Source: an uncultured Granulosicoccaceae bacterium
GTDB lineage: Bacteria; Pseudomonadota; Gammaproteobacteria; Granulosicoccales; Granulosicoccaceae
Assembly (NCBI GenBank): GCA_937927895.1
Contig: CALGKA010000018.1
Coordinates: 62,001 to 126,000 of the forward strand
Reading direction: 5' to 3'
DNA: 64,000 nt
The stretch's first letter is position 1. Each line of letters opens with the position of its first letter. This document shows, in pieces, positions 10,078-20,122 of this stretch. Below the pieces are notes generated by a model. The model saw only the letters and a list, made by a program, of their open reading frames with translations, was not told the DNA's origin and made no database searches. Made by a program: the position numbers and the translations under genes.

Positions 10078-11169
10078 CTAAATATCTAGAACGCGATTGC
10101 GTTGATTAGAGAATCCGATCTCGGCAATTTTCAGGTAGCTGCCCATCTCACGAAGGGCGTCCTGATAGTTGTCGTTGATCTCTTTTGCCAGTGGGCTATG
10201 GTCGCGAGTTTCCTCGAAGACTTCAGCTGCTGCTTCGCCGAAGCTGTCATAGATTTCATCGCTGAAAGAACGAAGTTCAACACCGTTTTCGTCAACCATT
10301 TTGGCCAGATATAGACCGTTGTTGGCAATGGCTTCTTCTGGCTGTGCTGCGTTTTCTTCGTTGCAAGCAGCTTCAATAATGGCTTTTTCCCAGCTAGAAC
10401 GTTTGCTCCACCACTCGGCATTCATGCCAAACGCAAGACCACCGCCTGGCTCATGCATACCTGGTGAGTAGTAGTATTTAGCCGCTTCATAGAACTTCAT
10501 GAAGTAGTCATTGTATGGGCCAACCCATTCAGTAGCATCAATGGCACCTGATACAAGGTTCTCGTAAATCTGGCCACCCGGAAGTGATACAGGTGAAGCA
10601 CCGAGCTTAGCCATAACATCGCCACCAAGGCCCGGGATACGCATTTTCAGACCTTTGAGGTCATCTGCTGTTTCAATCTCTTTGTTGAACCAGCCGCCCA
10701 TCTGTGTGCCGGTACCACCACAAGTAAGAGCCTTAAGGCCATACTCGCCTGATAGTTTATCCCATAATTTTTGGCCGTCTTTGAATTTGATCCAGGCGTT
10801 CCATTCGGGGGATGTCATGCCAAAGGGTACTGAAGTGAAGTATGCAAAACCCGGGTGCTTACCTTTCCAGTAGTAGTCGGCACCGATGTAGGCGTCACTG
10901 TTGCCACCGGCAACTTCGTCAAATACATCAAAGGCACCAACACGTTCGCCAGCAGCGAAGTATTTGGTTACGATTTTTCCGTCTGAAAGCTCACCGATGC
11001 GCTCTACAAGGCGCTGCGCACTAACACCTAGCCCGGGAAAATCTCGCGGCCAGGTTGAGACGACTGTTAGCTCAGTTTTGGATTGGCCAATTGCCGGTGC
11101 AGCAGTGATTGTGGCGCCAGCAGCTGCGGTTGCAGCGGCACCTGTTTTAATGAAATCTCTTCTTTTCAT
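10078..11169 (-). CDS. TRAP transporter substrate-binding protein (DctP/TakP-like) with twin-arginine-type leader
   Basis: MKRRDFIKTGAAATAAAGATITAAPAIGQSK leader; STWPRDFPGLGVSAQRLVERIGELSDGKI…KMRIPGLGGDVMAKLGASPVSLPGGQIYENLVSGAIDATEWVGPYND. Confidence 0.93.
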   Translation of the reverse strand: MKRRDFIKTGAAATAAAGATITAAPAIGQSKTELTVVSTWPRDFPGLGVSAQRLVERIGELSDGKIVTKYFAAGERVGAFDVFDEVAGGNSDAYIGADYYWKGKHPGFAYFTSVPFGMTSPEWNAWIKFKDGQKLWDKLSGEYGLKALTCGGTGTQMGGWFNKEIETADDLKGLKMRIPGLGGDVMAKLGASPVSLPGGQIYENLVSGAIDATEWVGPYNDYFMKFYEAAKYYYSPGMHEPGGGLAFGMNAEWWSKRSSWEKAIIEAACNEENAAQPEEAIANNGLYLAKMVDENGVELRSFSDEIYDSFGEAAAEVFEETRDHSPLAKEINDNYQDALREMGSYLKIAEIGFSNQRNRVLDI

Positions 11170-11322
11170 TGAGTTCCCCAGATTTGTTAGTTTAAAGTCA
11201 TCACCTGTGTAGCGTCGGTGATGGCATTCGGACCTAAATTGTCAGTTAAGTGTGCCGAATTGTGTCTGAGAGTATCACTTTTGCTATATCAGGTGGAGCC
11301 CGATTCGAATATTTGAGCACCG

Positions 11323-12285
11323 CTATGTTGTGAAGTTTGAATAGTTGGCTGCTGGTTGTAAGAGTATCTTTTGATACGGTAATGGGTCTTTGGTGTAGGT
11401 CATTTGCCCCACCGGCGGGAAGTGCAGATCTTCGAGGCGAGACAGCCAAAAGCGTAGCGCTGCACATCGCACAGCATCGGCAAAAGCGCTGTGTTCTGAT
11501 TGCTCTAACGGCCTGATACTTTCATAGCCGGCTAAAAGTGCTGTTGCTTTGTTGTGATCAATGGTGGTGCTCTCCGTGCGGCACCAATCGTTGAATGTGA
11601 TAGCGAGGTCATACAGCATGCAACCGCTGCAGGCATAGTAGAAATCAATAATGCCGCTAATGCGATTAGCGCCTTGATGGCTGCCGTCATCGTGGAACAA
11701 GACATTGTCTCTAAATAGATCAGCGTGGATTACACTTGCCGGCAGTGCTTCTAGCGAAGAAGCGTCGTTTGTTCGCATTACGTGATCAAGAAGTTGTTGG
11801 TCTTGATCGGTCAGTTTTGTTCTTACCTTTGACGCTGTTGCCGCACGCCAAATGGTGCCGCGTGAGTCTTGTCTTTGTGACGGGTAATTACGGCAGCTAA
11901 CGTGAAACTGTGCCATTACCTGACCGATTGCATGGCAGTCTTCTGCGTCGACATCAATTTTATCGCGCCCCGATAAACACTCTACTAGTGTCGCAGGCTT
12001 GTTGGCCAAAGTGGTGGTGTATATATTTGATTTCGCTTTTACCGGTTGTGCACACGGTATGTTTTCGCTGTTTAAAAAGGCCAGCAACTGCATAAACCAT
12101 TCGACATCATCTGGGTGTTCATGCTCGACAATGGTCAGAACATAGCGGCCAGTGTCGGTATCCACAAAAAAATTGCTATTAGTAATTCCAGCTTCAATGC
12201 CTGTGAATCCGGTGGGTATTCCTACCGGATAACCATTGATGAATTCTTCGAGTTGTTGCGAATTTATGTTGGTGAAAACTGACAT
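11323..12285 (-). CDS. thrB: Homoserine kinase (ThrB1 / APH-fold type)
   Basis: MSVFTNINSQQLEEFINGYPVGIPTGFTGIEAGITNSNFFVDTDTGRYVLTIVE…VIHADLFRDNVLFHDD…GIIDFYYAC. Confidence 0.88.
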   Translation of the reverse strand: MSVFTNINSQQLEEFINGYPVGIPTGFTGIEAGITNSNFFVDTDTGRYVLTIVEHEHPDDVEWFMQLLAFLNSENIPCAQPVKAKSNIYTTTLANKPATLVECLSGRDKIDVDAEDCHAIGQVMAQFHVSCRNYPSQRQDSRGTIWRAATASKVRTKLTDQDQQLLDHVMRTNDASSLEALPASVIHADLFRDNVLFHDDGSHQGANRISGIIDFYYACSGCMLYDLAITFNDWCRTESTTIDHNKATALLAGYESIRPLEQSEHSAFADAVRCAALRFWLSRLEDLHFPPVGQMTYTKDPLPYQKILLQPAANYSNFTT

Positions 12286-12351
12286 GGGCCTGCCGAATTA
12301 AAAGCGGCCTTTGCAAAAGCAGCTTATAGAAAAGCGGGTTACAACCGCTGC

Positions 12352-13074
12352 TTATATATCCAATGATACGTCGTCGTTGGCAAATACGGCATCCATGTCT
12401 ACGCCTTCATAGAAGTCGAAGATGGTTTCAATGACTTTTTGCGGGTCATCTTCGATGGTGAATAGATCTAGATCTTTCTCACTAATGGTGCCCATCATTA
12501 GCATTGAGTCTCGCAGCCATTGCACAAAGCCACTCCAAAATTCAGTACCAACCAGAATCACAGGGATTTTACGCGATTTGCCGGTTTGAATCAGGGTAAG
12601 AATTTCTGCCATCTCATCGAGCGTACCAAAACCACCCGGCATCACTACATAGGCAGATGCGTATTTTGCAAACATAACCTTGCGTGCGAAAAAATATTTA
12701 AAAGTAATGCCGATATCTTGATACGGATTTCCAGACTGCTCGAATGGCAGTTGGATATTCAGCCCGACGCTGGCAGATTTACCTGCATATGCACCCTTAT
12801 TAGACGCCTCCATAATGCCAGGACCACCACCACTGACCACTGCAAAACCTGCATCAGACAATTTGCGAGAGATATCTTCGGTCAGCAAACTGTATTTGTG
12901 GTCTGGGGCAAATCGGGCTGAGCCAAAGACACTGACCGATGGGCTGATAGCGGCGAGCTTTTGAAAGCCCTCGACGAACTCTGCCATGATCTGGAAAATC
13001 TTCCAGGATTCGCGGCTCAGAGCGTGATCAATGTTCGCGCCTTTTTGAAGCTGTGGTTTTTTTCTTGTGCTCAT
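12352..13074 (-). CDS. TIGR00730-type Rossmann-fold / LOG family protein
   Basis: VSVFGSARFAPDHKYSLLTEDISRKLSDAGFAVVSGGGPGIMEASNKGAYAGKSASVGLNIQLPFEQ…VVMPGGFGTLDEMAEILTLIQTGK. Confidence 0.92.
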   Translation of the reverse strand: MSTRKKPQLQKGANIDHALSRESWKIFQIMAEFVEGFQKLAAISPSVSVFGSARFAPDHKYSLLTEDISRKLSDAGFAVVSGGGPGIMEASNKGAYAGKSASVGLNIQLPFEQSGNPYQDIGITFKYFFARKVMFAKYASAYVVMPGGFGTLDEMAEILTLIQTGKSRKIPVILVGTEFWSGFVQWLRDSMLMMGTISEKDLDLFTIEDDPQKVIETIFDFYEGVDMDAVFANDDVSLDI

Positions 13075-13283
13075 TGTTCCGTGTACAGTATCGATTGGAT
13101 ACCGTTCTCGTGGCGTTTATGGTGACCCGGATTTCAGGTTGTCTGTAACAGCCGGGCAGTATAACTGATTGTCTTGCTCAGTCCCCGTTAGCGTTTGTGT
13201 AGTTTGGCGCACGCGGATTCGATAAAACGCCAGCATGTAGGTATTCTCTCGCCAACCACACGCAAAATAAAAGAGTCTAAACA

Positions 13284-16004
13284 ATGTCAGATACGCCACC
13301 TCTGATACTCGTCGATGGGTCTTCCTATCTGTTCCGAGCTTTCCACGCTCTGCCGCCGCTAACAAACAAAGCCGGCGAGCCGACTGGCGCCATGCTGGGT
13401 GTCGTAAATATGTTGCGGCGCTTGCTCGATACCTATAAACCGACCGATATCGGCGTTGTGTTCGATGCTAAAGGGCCGACATTTCGCAATGAGATGTACT
13501 CAGAGTACAAAGCCACGCGGCCGCCTATGCCTGATGATCTGCGATCACAGATTGCACCGCTGCACGAGATTATTCGCGCCATGGGCCTACCACTTATAAG
13601 TGTATCGGGAGTTGAGGCGGATGATGTGATCGGTACACTCGCGCGACAAGCGACTGAAGCTAAGCGCAAGGTTGTGATTTCTACCAGCGATAAAGATCTT
13701 GCACAACTGGTCAACGAGCACGTAACGCTGATCGACACAATGAGCAATAAAACGTATGACATAGAAAGTGTGATCGAAAAATTTGGTGTGCCACCGAGTC
13801 GAATAATCGACTACTTAGCGCTGGTAGGTGATAAGTCAGACAACATTCCAGGGGTCGTGAAATGCGGGCCAAAAACAGCGGTCAAGTGGTTGGGACTTTA
13901 TGATGATGTAAAAGGCGTGATGGCGGCGGCCGATGAAGTAAAAGGCAAAATCGGTGAATACCTGCGCGAAGCATTGCCAACATTGCCATTATCGTATGAT
14001 CTAGCCACCATCAAGCTAGATGTTGAGCTTGAAGAATCCATTAATAGCTTGGCGATAAAAGAACCCGATATGGACACTCTCAGGCCAATGCTTGAGCGCT
14101 ATCAGTTTAGAGCCTGGTTGAATGAGTTAGATGGTAAGACTGCAGCACCAACAGGTGGCACTGCGCCTGTTGTTCCAAAAGCTGAAAAAATCACTAAGCG
14201 TGACTATCAAATAGTGAGCTCCAAGGCGGTGTTTAACAAATGGCTTAAAAGAATTGAAGAAGCCAAAGTTTTTGCCTTTGATACTGAAACCACCAGCATT
14301 AACTATATGGATGCGCAAGTAGTAGGGTTGTCTTTTGCGGTTGCAGTAGGGGAGGCTGCGTACTTGCCATTAGCACACGACTACGAAGGCGCACCAAGCC
14401 AGCTTGACAGAGATGAGGTGTTAGAGAAATTTAGGCCGATCCTTGAAAGCGATGAAATCAAAAAAATTGGCCAAAACTTAAAATACGATCGCAATGTATT
14501 GCTTAATCATGGAATAGATTTACGCGGTATCGAGCACGATACCATGCTGCAATCGTATGTTTGTGATGCCTCCGCTAATCGCCACGATCTCGATGTGCTG
14601 GCTGATAAGTATCTTGATATTAAAACCACGCACTTTGAAGATATTGCCGGTAAAGGTGCAAAGCAGCTGACGTTTAATGAAATTGAGTTGGAATCGGCGG
14701 CCGATTATGCGGCGGAAGATGCTGATGTTGCACTGCAGCTGCACAATCAGTTAAACAAAATAGTATCGGCTGAGCCTGCGCTCGATAAGGTTTATAAAGA
14801 AATAGAAATTCCACTTTTAAGTGTGCTTTCTAATATTGAACGTACTGGTGTGTTGGTAGATGCAGAGCTACTGCAGGTGCAAGGTGAAGAGATTGCAAAA
14901 AAGATTGCAGTGATTGAAAAGCTCGCGCATGAAGATGCCGGGCGAGAGTTTAATCTTGGATCATCGAAACAAATTGGTGAATTACTCTATGAAGTGAAGG
15001 GTATGCCAGTAATTCGAAAAACCCCGAAGGGCCAGCCATCTACTGCAGAAGACGTGCTTGAGCAATTGGCGGTAGATTTTCCATTACCGAAAATGATTCT
15101 TGACTATCGGAGTTTAAGCAAACTTAAATCGACTTATACCGATAAATTACCGCAGCAAATTAATAAAAAGACTGGGCGCGTGCATACCTCTTATCATCAG
15201 GCGGTGGCGGCTACTGGTCGGTTAAGTTCTTCAGACCCTAATCTGCAAAATATTCCGATTCGAACAGAGGAGGGTAGACGCATTCGTGAAGCCTTTATAG
15301 CGCCCAAAGGCTATCAGATCTTAGCTGCCGATTATTCTCAGATTGAATTGCGGATTATGGCGCATCTGTCTGAAGATAAAAGTTTGTTGTCGGCGTTTGA
15401 AAACGGTGTTGATGTGCATAGTGCGACAGCGGCCGAAGTCTTTAGTGTGCCACTTGACGATGTGAATGCAGATCACAGACGCGCTGCTAAGGCCATTAAC
15501 TTTGGTTTGATCTACGGCATGTCGGCTTTTGGTCTAGCCAAGCAGCTTGATATATCGCGCACTGATGCGCAGCAGTACATCAATTTATATTTTGAACGAT
15601 TTGTTGGCGTCAAGCGCTTTATGGATTCGACTAAGCTAAACGCCAAGCATCAGGGCTATGTTGAGACTGTATTTGGTCGTCGTTTGTATTTGCCTGATAT
15701 TAATTCCAGTCGCTTTCAAATGCGATCCTACGCTGAACGCACGGCCATCAACGCGCCAATGCAGGGTACTGCCGCCGACATAATTAAGCGCGCTATGATC
15801 AACGTTGATCAGTGGTTGCGTGAAGATAACGTTGATGCACGGGTGATCATGCAAGTGCACGATGAGCTAGTGTTGGAAGTAAAAAAGAGTGCTGTTAAAA
15901 AAGTATCAGAAGAGCTTACTAACTTGATGGTGGCAGCGGGAGCACTCGCTGTGCCATTAGAAGTTGAAATTGGTGTGGGCAACAACTGGCAGGAAGCCCA
16001 CTAA
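13284..16004 (+). CDS. polA: DNA polymerase I
   Basis: 5'-nuclease domain (LILVDGSSYLFRAFHALPPL), 3'-5' exonuclease domain, and polymerase motifs (DPNLQNIPIRTEEGRRIREAF, AADYSQIELRIMAHLS, VMQVHDELVLEV). Confidence 0.98.
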   Translation: MSDTPPLILVDGSSYLFRAFHALPPLTNKAGEPTGAMLGVVNMLRRLLDTYKPTDIGVVFDAKGPTFRNEMYSEYKATRPPMPDDLRSQIAPLHEIIRAMGLPLISVSGVEADDVIGTLARQATEAKRKVVISTSDKDLAQLVNEHVTLIDTMSNKTYDIESVIEKFGVPPSRIIDYLALVGDKSDNIPGVVKCGPKTAVKWLGLYDDVKGVMAAADEVKGKIGEYLREALPTLPLSYDLATIKLDVELEESINSLAIKEPDMDTLRPMLERYQFRAWLNELDGKTAAPTGGTAPVVPKAEKITKRDYQIVSSKAVFNKWLKRIEEAKVFAFDTETTSINYMDAQVVGLSFAVAVGEAAYLPLAHDYEGAPSQLDRDEVLEKFRPILESDEIKKIGQNLKYDRNVLLNHGIDLRGIEHDTMLQSYVCDASANRHDLDVLADKYLDIKTTHFEDIAGKGAKQLTFNEIELESAADYAAEDADVALQLHNQLNKIVSAEPALDKVYKEIEIPLLSVLSNIERTGVLVDAELLQVQGEEIAKKIAVIEKLAHEDAGREFNLGSSKQIGELLYEVKGMPVIRKTPKGQPSTAEDVLEQLAVDFPLPKMILDYRSLSKLKSTYTDKLPQQINKKTGRVHTSYHQAVAATGRLSSSDPNLQNIPIRTEEGRRIREAFIAPKGYQILAADYSQIELRIMAHLSEDKSLLSAFENGVDVHSATAAEVFSVPLDDVNADHRRAAKAINFGLIYGMSAFGLAKQLDISRTDAQQYINLYFERFVGVKRFMDSTKLNAKHQGYVETVFGRRLYLPDINSSRFQMRSYAERTAINAPMQGTAADIIKRAMINVDQWLREDNVDARVIMQVHDELVLEVKKSAVKKVSEELTNLMVAAGALAVPLEVEIGVGNNWQEAH

Positions 16005-17158
16005 TGAATAACCCGAATGATCGCCATGGTGAGACTCTAGCGGCTAAAGCTTCCCACTACTTAGATGTACACAGCGGTGCGGTGGTGCCAGAGATCCAGC
16101 TCTCAACCACGTTCGCCCGTGATGATCGCTATGCTCCTATTAACCCCGCCAATCTTTATGCGCGAGATGACTGCCCCACCTATGTTCATGCAGAGCGAAC
16201 CTTAGCTGATCTTGAGAATGGTGAAGAATGCCGCTTATTTCCCTCGGGTATGGCGGCTATTGCAGCCATTTTCTATTGTTTAAGTCCCGGGTCACATGTG
16301 GTACTGCCAGAGGCCATGTACTGGGGCGCTAAGCTATGGATTCACGATCATTGTGAACGCCATGATATTTTTGTTAGTGAGTATGATCCAGCAGATGCTG
16401 AAACGATCAGAGCAGCCGTTGAAGATAAAAATAAAACGGATCTTGTATGGGTGGAAACCCCTTCTAATCCGATGATGCACGTGACTGATATTGCGCTGGC
16501 GGCAGAGATTGCCCACGAATACGATGCAATGCTTTGTGTTGATAGCACGGCGGCCACCCCGGTGTTTACCAAACCTCTTGATCATGGCGCAGATTTAGTC
16601 ATGCACTCGGCAACCAAGTATTTAAACGGCCATAGTGATGTGCTTGCGGGTGCGATCGTCACGCGTGATGAACACCCGCTGTGGGAGCTATTAAGCAATG
16701 AGCGAAAGATGGCGGGCTCTGTAGTCGGTGCGTTCGAGTCGTGGTTATTGTTGCGCGGCATGCGCACTTTATACGTACGGGTTCAAAGAGCTGCCGACAA
16801 TGCAATGAAGATTGCTGAGTTTTTAGAGCAACACCCGGCTATTGAGTCTGTCAGTTACCCGGGGCTTGCAAGTCACCCAGGCCATGCGATTGCCAAGCGT
16901 CAGATGAATGGAGGCTTTGGAGGGTTGTTATCGTTTACCGTTCATGGTGATGCATCTGCAGCGATAAAGCTTGCCGGTGGTTTGCAAATAATTACCAGCG
17001 CTACATCGCTTGGCGGCGTTGAAACGTTGATTGAGCACCGTCACACACTAGAGCCTGCTGAGAATATGATTCCGGAAAATCAGCTACGGCTAGCGGTGGG
17101 AATTGAAAACGTTGATGATCTAATTGCCGATCTTAGTGAATCATTGAAGGCGCTATAA
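16004..17158 (+). CDS. Cys/Met metabolism PLP-dependent enzyme (cystathionine gamma-synthase/beta-lyase-like)
   Basis: EIQLSTTFARDD…FPSGMAAIAAIFYCLSPGSHVVLPE…VETPSNPMMHVTDI…CVDSTAATPVFTKPLDHGADLVMHSATKYLNGHSDVLAGAIV; TAATG overlap with the polA stop. Confidence 0.9.
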   Translation: MNNPNDRHGETLAAKASHYLDVHSGAVVPEIQLSTTFARDDRYAPINPANLYARDDCPTYVHAERTLADLENGEECRLFPSGMAAIAAIFYCLSPGSHVVLPEAMYWGAKLWIHDHCERHDIFVSEYDPADAETIRAAVEDKNKTDLVWVETPSNPMMHVTDIALAAEIAHEYDAMLCVDSTAATPVFTKPLDHGADLVMHSATKYLNGHSDVLAGAIVTRDEHPLWELLSNERKMAGSVVGAFESWLLLRGMRTLYVRVQRAADNAMKIAEFLEQHPAIESVSYPGLASHPGHAIAKRQMNGGFGGLLSFTVHGDASAAIKLAGGLQIITSATSLGGVETLIEHRHTLEPAENMIPENQLRLAVGIENVDDLIADLSESLKAL

Positions 17159-17219
17159 CAGCGCCTGGTAAAGATTAGAACTTTGCAAAGCGCCAATGAG
17201 GGTGGCGCTTGAATCGACC

Positions 17220-18656
17220 TTAAAAACCGATGACGTGATCCATTTCTGAGTATTCTCTCGCATGTGTTTCAACTACTGTTGGTCGTGCTGCCGGGCGGAG
17301 CTGGCGCTCAATTGATTGAATCATCGCCCCAGCCACGTCTTGTCCGGTAGCGTCTTCAATCCCCTGCAAGCCTGGGGAAGAATTAATTTCCAGCAATAAC
17401 GGTCCTCTGTTACTGCGTACGATATCGACACCGGCGACGCTGAGATTCATGGTTCTCGCGGCTTTGACAGCCAGAGACTCTTCTTCAGGGGAGATATCAA
17501 CCAAGGTGGCGCTACCACCACGGTGTAAGTTTGCTCGAAACTCTCCGGGGGCGGCTTCACGTTGAATGGCTGCCGCCACTTTGCCATCTATCATGAAACA
17601 GCGTAGATCCTTACCAGCTGCCTCTTGGATATATTCCTGGACTAATAAATTAGCGCGTAAAGATTTCATTGCGTTTATTACGCTCTCGGCGGCTTTGGTA
17701 GTTTCTGCTAGAACCACTCCACGGCCTTGTGTGCCTTCCAGTAGCTTGACTATTAAAGGTGCGCCGCCGACCATTTCGATCAAGTTGTCGGTATCGTTGG
17801 GTGAATTTGCATAGCCTGTGATTGGAATATCAAGCCCTTGTTCCTGCAACATTTGTAGCGAGTAGAGCTTGTCTCGTGATTGAGTAATCGCCGCTGAGTT
17901 ATTCAATGCATAAACTCCAAGGCTCTCAAAGTGGCGTGTGATAGCACAGCCGTAAAATGTTAAGGATGGGCGAATCCTGGGTACAACAGCATCAAAGTCA
18001 TTCAGTATGCGCCCGTCACGGTAGTGCACTGCCGGGCTATCAGCGTCTAGTTTCATGTAGCACTGTTTTATATCGAGAAACACCATCTCATGACCGCGCT
18101 TCTCACCTGCCTCCATGATGCGGCGATTGCTGTGTAGGTCTGGGTTGCTAGCTAGCAACCCAATCTTTAAGCCCGCGCCCGGTACCGGGATCGCTTTGCC
18201 GTAGATCAGGTCAATTTGTTCTGGTGTGACATCGCCATGTAGATAACTTTCTTCGCTATCAACAAGCATTCGTCCGTTCATAGCCTCGCGGCCAAGTAAC
18301 ATTCGATAACCCATTGAATCTCTGTTGGTTAGAGTGAGTTCTATCTCCCAGGTTTGGTTGTTAAGGGTCATGGGTGTTCTGATCACGAAGCGCTTTTCGG
18401 TAGTACCGTTGGAGCTTCTTATTGTTCTACGATCTATTACAGGTGCTTCACATCTTATCGTGGCACGTCTGCTCTTTTGCAAAGGATGCAGATCAAAACG
18501 AACCCATTGATTTGAGTTATGCGTGAACGGTTCGATGTTAAAGGCGTGAATGGATGATGTCTTTGCGCCAGAGTCGATACGTGCTTTCACGGCTGCTATA
18601 TCAAGCTTCGGTAAAGCACACCATTCTTTGGAACCAGATATAAATTTGTTATGCAT
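17220..18656 (-). CDS. Fusion of RimB-like aspartic/'zinc' protease domain (N-terminal) with RimK-type ATP-grasp ligase (C-terminal)
   Basis: N-terminal LDIAAVKARIDSGAKTSSIHAF…DRRTIRSSNGTTEKRFVIRTPM…MLLGREAM; C-terminal KIGLLASNPDLHSNRRIMEAGEKRGHEM…PLIVKLLEGTQGRGVVLAE…AGVDIVRSNRGPLLLEINSSPGLQGIE. Confidence 0.92.
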   Translation of the reverse strand: MHNKFISGSKEWCALPKLDIAAVKARIDSGAKTSSIHAFNIEPFTHNSNQWVRFDLHPLQKSRRATIRCEAPVIDRRTIRSSNGTTEKRFVIRTPMTLNNQTWEIELTLTNRDSMGYRMLLGREAMNGRMLVDSEESYLHGDVTPEQIDLIYGKAIPVPGAGLKIGLLASNPDLHSNRRIMEAGEKRGHEMVFLDIKQCYMKLDADSPAVHYRDGRILNDFDAVVPRIRPSLTFYGCAITRHFESLGVYALNNSAAITQSRDKLYSLQMLQEQGLDIPITGYANSPNDTDNLIEMVGGAPLIVKLLEGTQGRGVVLAETTKAAESVINAMKSLRANLLVQEYIQEAAGKDLRCFMIDGKVAAAIQREAAPGEFRANLHRGGSATLVDISPEEESLAVKAARTMNLSVAGVDIVRSNRGPLLLEINSSPGLQGIEDATGQDVAGAMIQSIERQLRPAARPTVVETHAREYSEMDHVIGF

Positions 18657-18681
18657 AAGCTAATTCGGAAACGTTGGAATT

Positions 18682-18774
18682 GATGGTTATAGACGTGAAA
18701 AAAAGGTTGGTTTGAATTAATTTAGAATTAAATGTGAAGTGGCGCAAATTTCTGGCCAACCTTTGATAACCATC
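18682..18774. repeat. Nested inverted repeats (two 9-bp perfect arms) upstream of the rimB-rimK fusion
   Basis: gatggttat (18682-18690)/ataaccatc (18766-18774) enclosing aaaggttgg (18702-18710)/ccaaccttt (18756-18764). Confidence 0.7.
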
Positions 18775-19156
18775 CGTCAATGTTTCATCACTTAGTATTA
18801 CAAGATGTGGGGGTAACTTTCATTCGTGTGCGTATTAGCTAACACTTGTCTGGTTTTTAGATACGTTGAAAATGTTGTTGGCAATTTTTTGACGTCACAC
18901 AACTGACTCAAAAGTGACTAAAGATGAACTCATGTGTTACACGCTTAGAATACTGTCTTTGTGCTGCTTCACAAATTGAGCCTTGCTGCATTACCAAGCC
19001 TGTAAAGCTTGTGGCAAGTCCGCTTTGTGTCTTAGATAACTAGTATTCTCGGTACCACTGCTTAACGACCAAAATGCGGCACAGCATAGGTGATAAGCAG
19101 CCTTCCAGTTAGCGTAGATGCTGGCGGTTGGAGAATGATATTCACTCGGAAAATAA

Positions 19157-20122
19157 TTGATGCGAACCAAAATTAAAATTGGTGGTGAAACGCGGGGTGG
19201 TGCTGGCAGTTTGCTTGTGGACAATAACGAGCCTACATTGCTAGACAATGTTGCCCGTTATTTTAGAAGTAAGTATAAGTCAGTGAGAGAACTGAGCGAT
19301 GCTGAGTTTCTTTCAATGTTCGATATACCCGCAGTAAGCTCTTCGTTGAATAACGGCTACAACCTCAGGTCAACAAAAGCGTTTGTGGCTCACTTTCAAG
19401 ATCGAGTAGATAGCGAGTGGTTGCAAGCACCTGCGTATTTAGCAGATCTTGGGTTTAATACGGATCATTGTAGTGAAGAAGAATTAATAGCCCGTGCAGA
19501 TCAAGTGCTGAACTATGATCTAGATTGGAGTGGGGTTCCTCCAGAGCTGAGCTGCGGTGGTGAAATTGACTGGCAAAAGAATATTCTTGAGAACAAAGAA
19601 TGGTTAGCGCGTTTAAATCGCCATAGCTGGTGGCCGTTACTAGGGCGTGCCTATCAACTCACCGGTGATGAGCGTTATGCCATGGCTTTTTCACGCCAGC
19701 TCTCAACCTGGGTGGCTAATCTTCAACATCTGGAGTCTACTGATGAGACGGTGTGGTCTTGCAAGCAAGTAGCTCTTCGGCTTCGTGTCAGCTGGATTCC
19801 AGCATTTGGAATGTTTTATAGCTCACCGTACTTTAATACTTCAAGAAAGCTTGAGATGTTAAGAGCAATATTTGATCAGGCGCGTTTTTTAAAGCAACAA
19901 AAAACCAGTGACAACTTATTGTTTAACGGCGGCTTAGTCTGTGCGGGAATGTCATTCCCGGAACTGCGTGAATCTAAAGGATGGCGCAAAGCTGCGATTG
20001 ATCGCTGTTGGGCGAGTTTGCGAACGGCTAATAAGCATAATGCAGAAGTTGAAAACATTGATTTTAAACATTCAAGCAATCTTCTCGCTTTCAGTGATCG
20101 AGAGTTGGCCACTGCCTGCTAG
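19157..20122 (+). pseudogene. Truncated heparinase II/III-like (alginate lyase-like N-terminal domain) gene remnant
   Basis: N-terminal alpha-toroid-like sequence (IDWQKNILENKEWLARLNRHSWWPLLGRAYQLTGDERYAMAFSRQLSTWV…LRLRVSWIPAFGMFY…NLLFNGGLVCAGMSFPE) stops just after VENIDFKHSSNLLAFSDRELATAC*; no C-terminal domain in any frame before the next gene end at 20311. Confidence 0.7.

Noticed and set aside
18991-19248. 85-aa minus-strand ORF upstream of the heparinase remnant
   Set aside because: Overlaps the start of the remnant, no motif, no convincing RBS.
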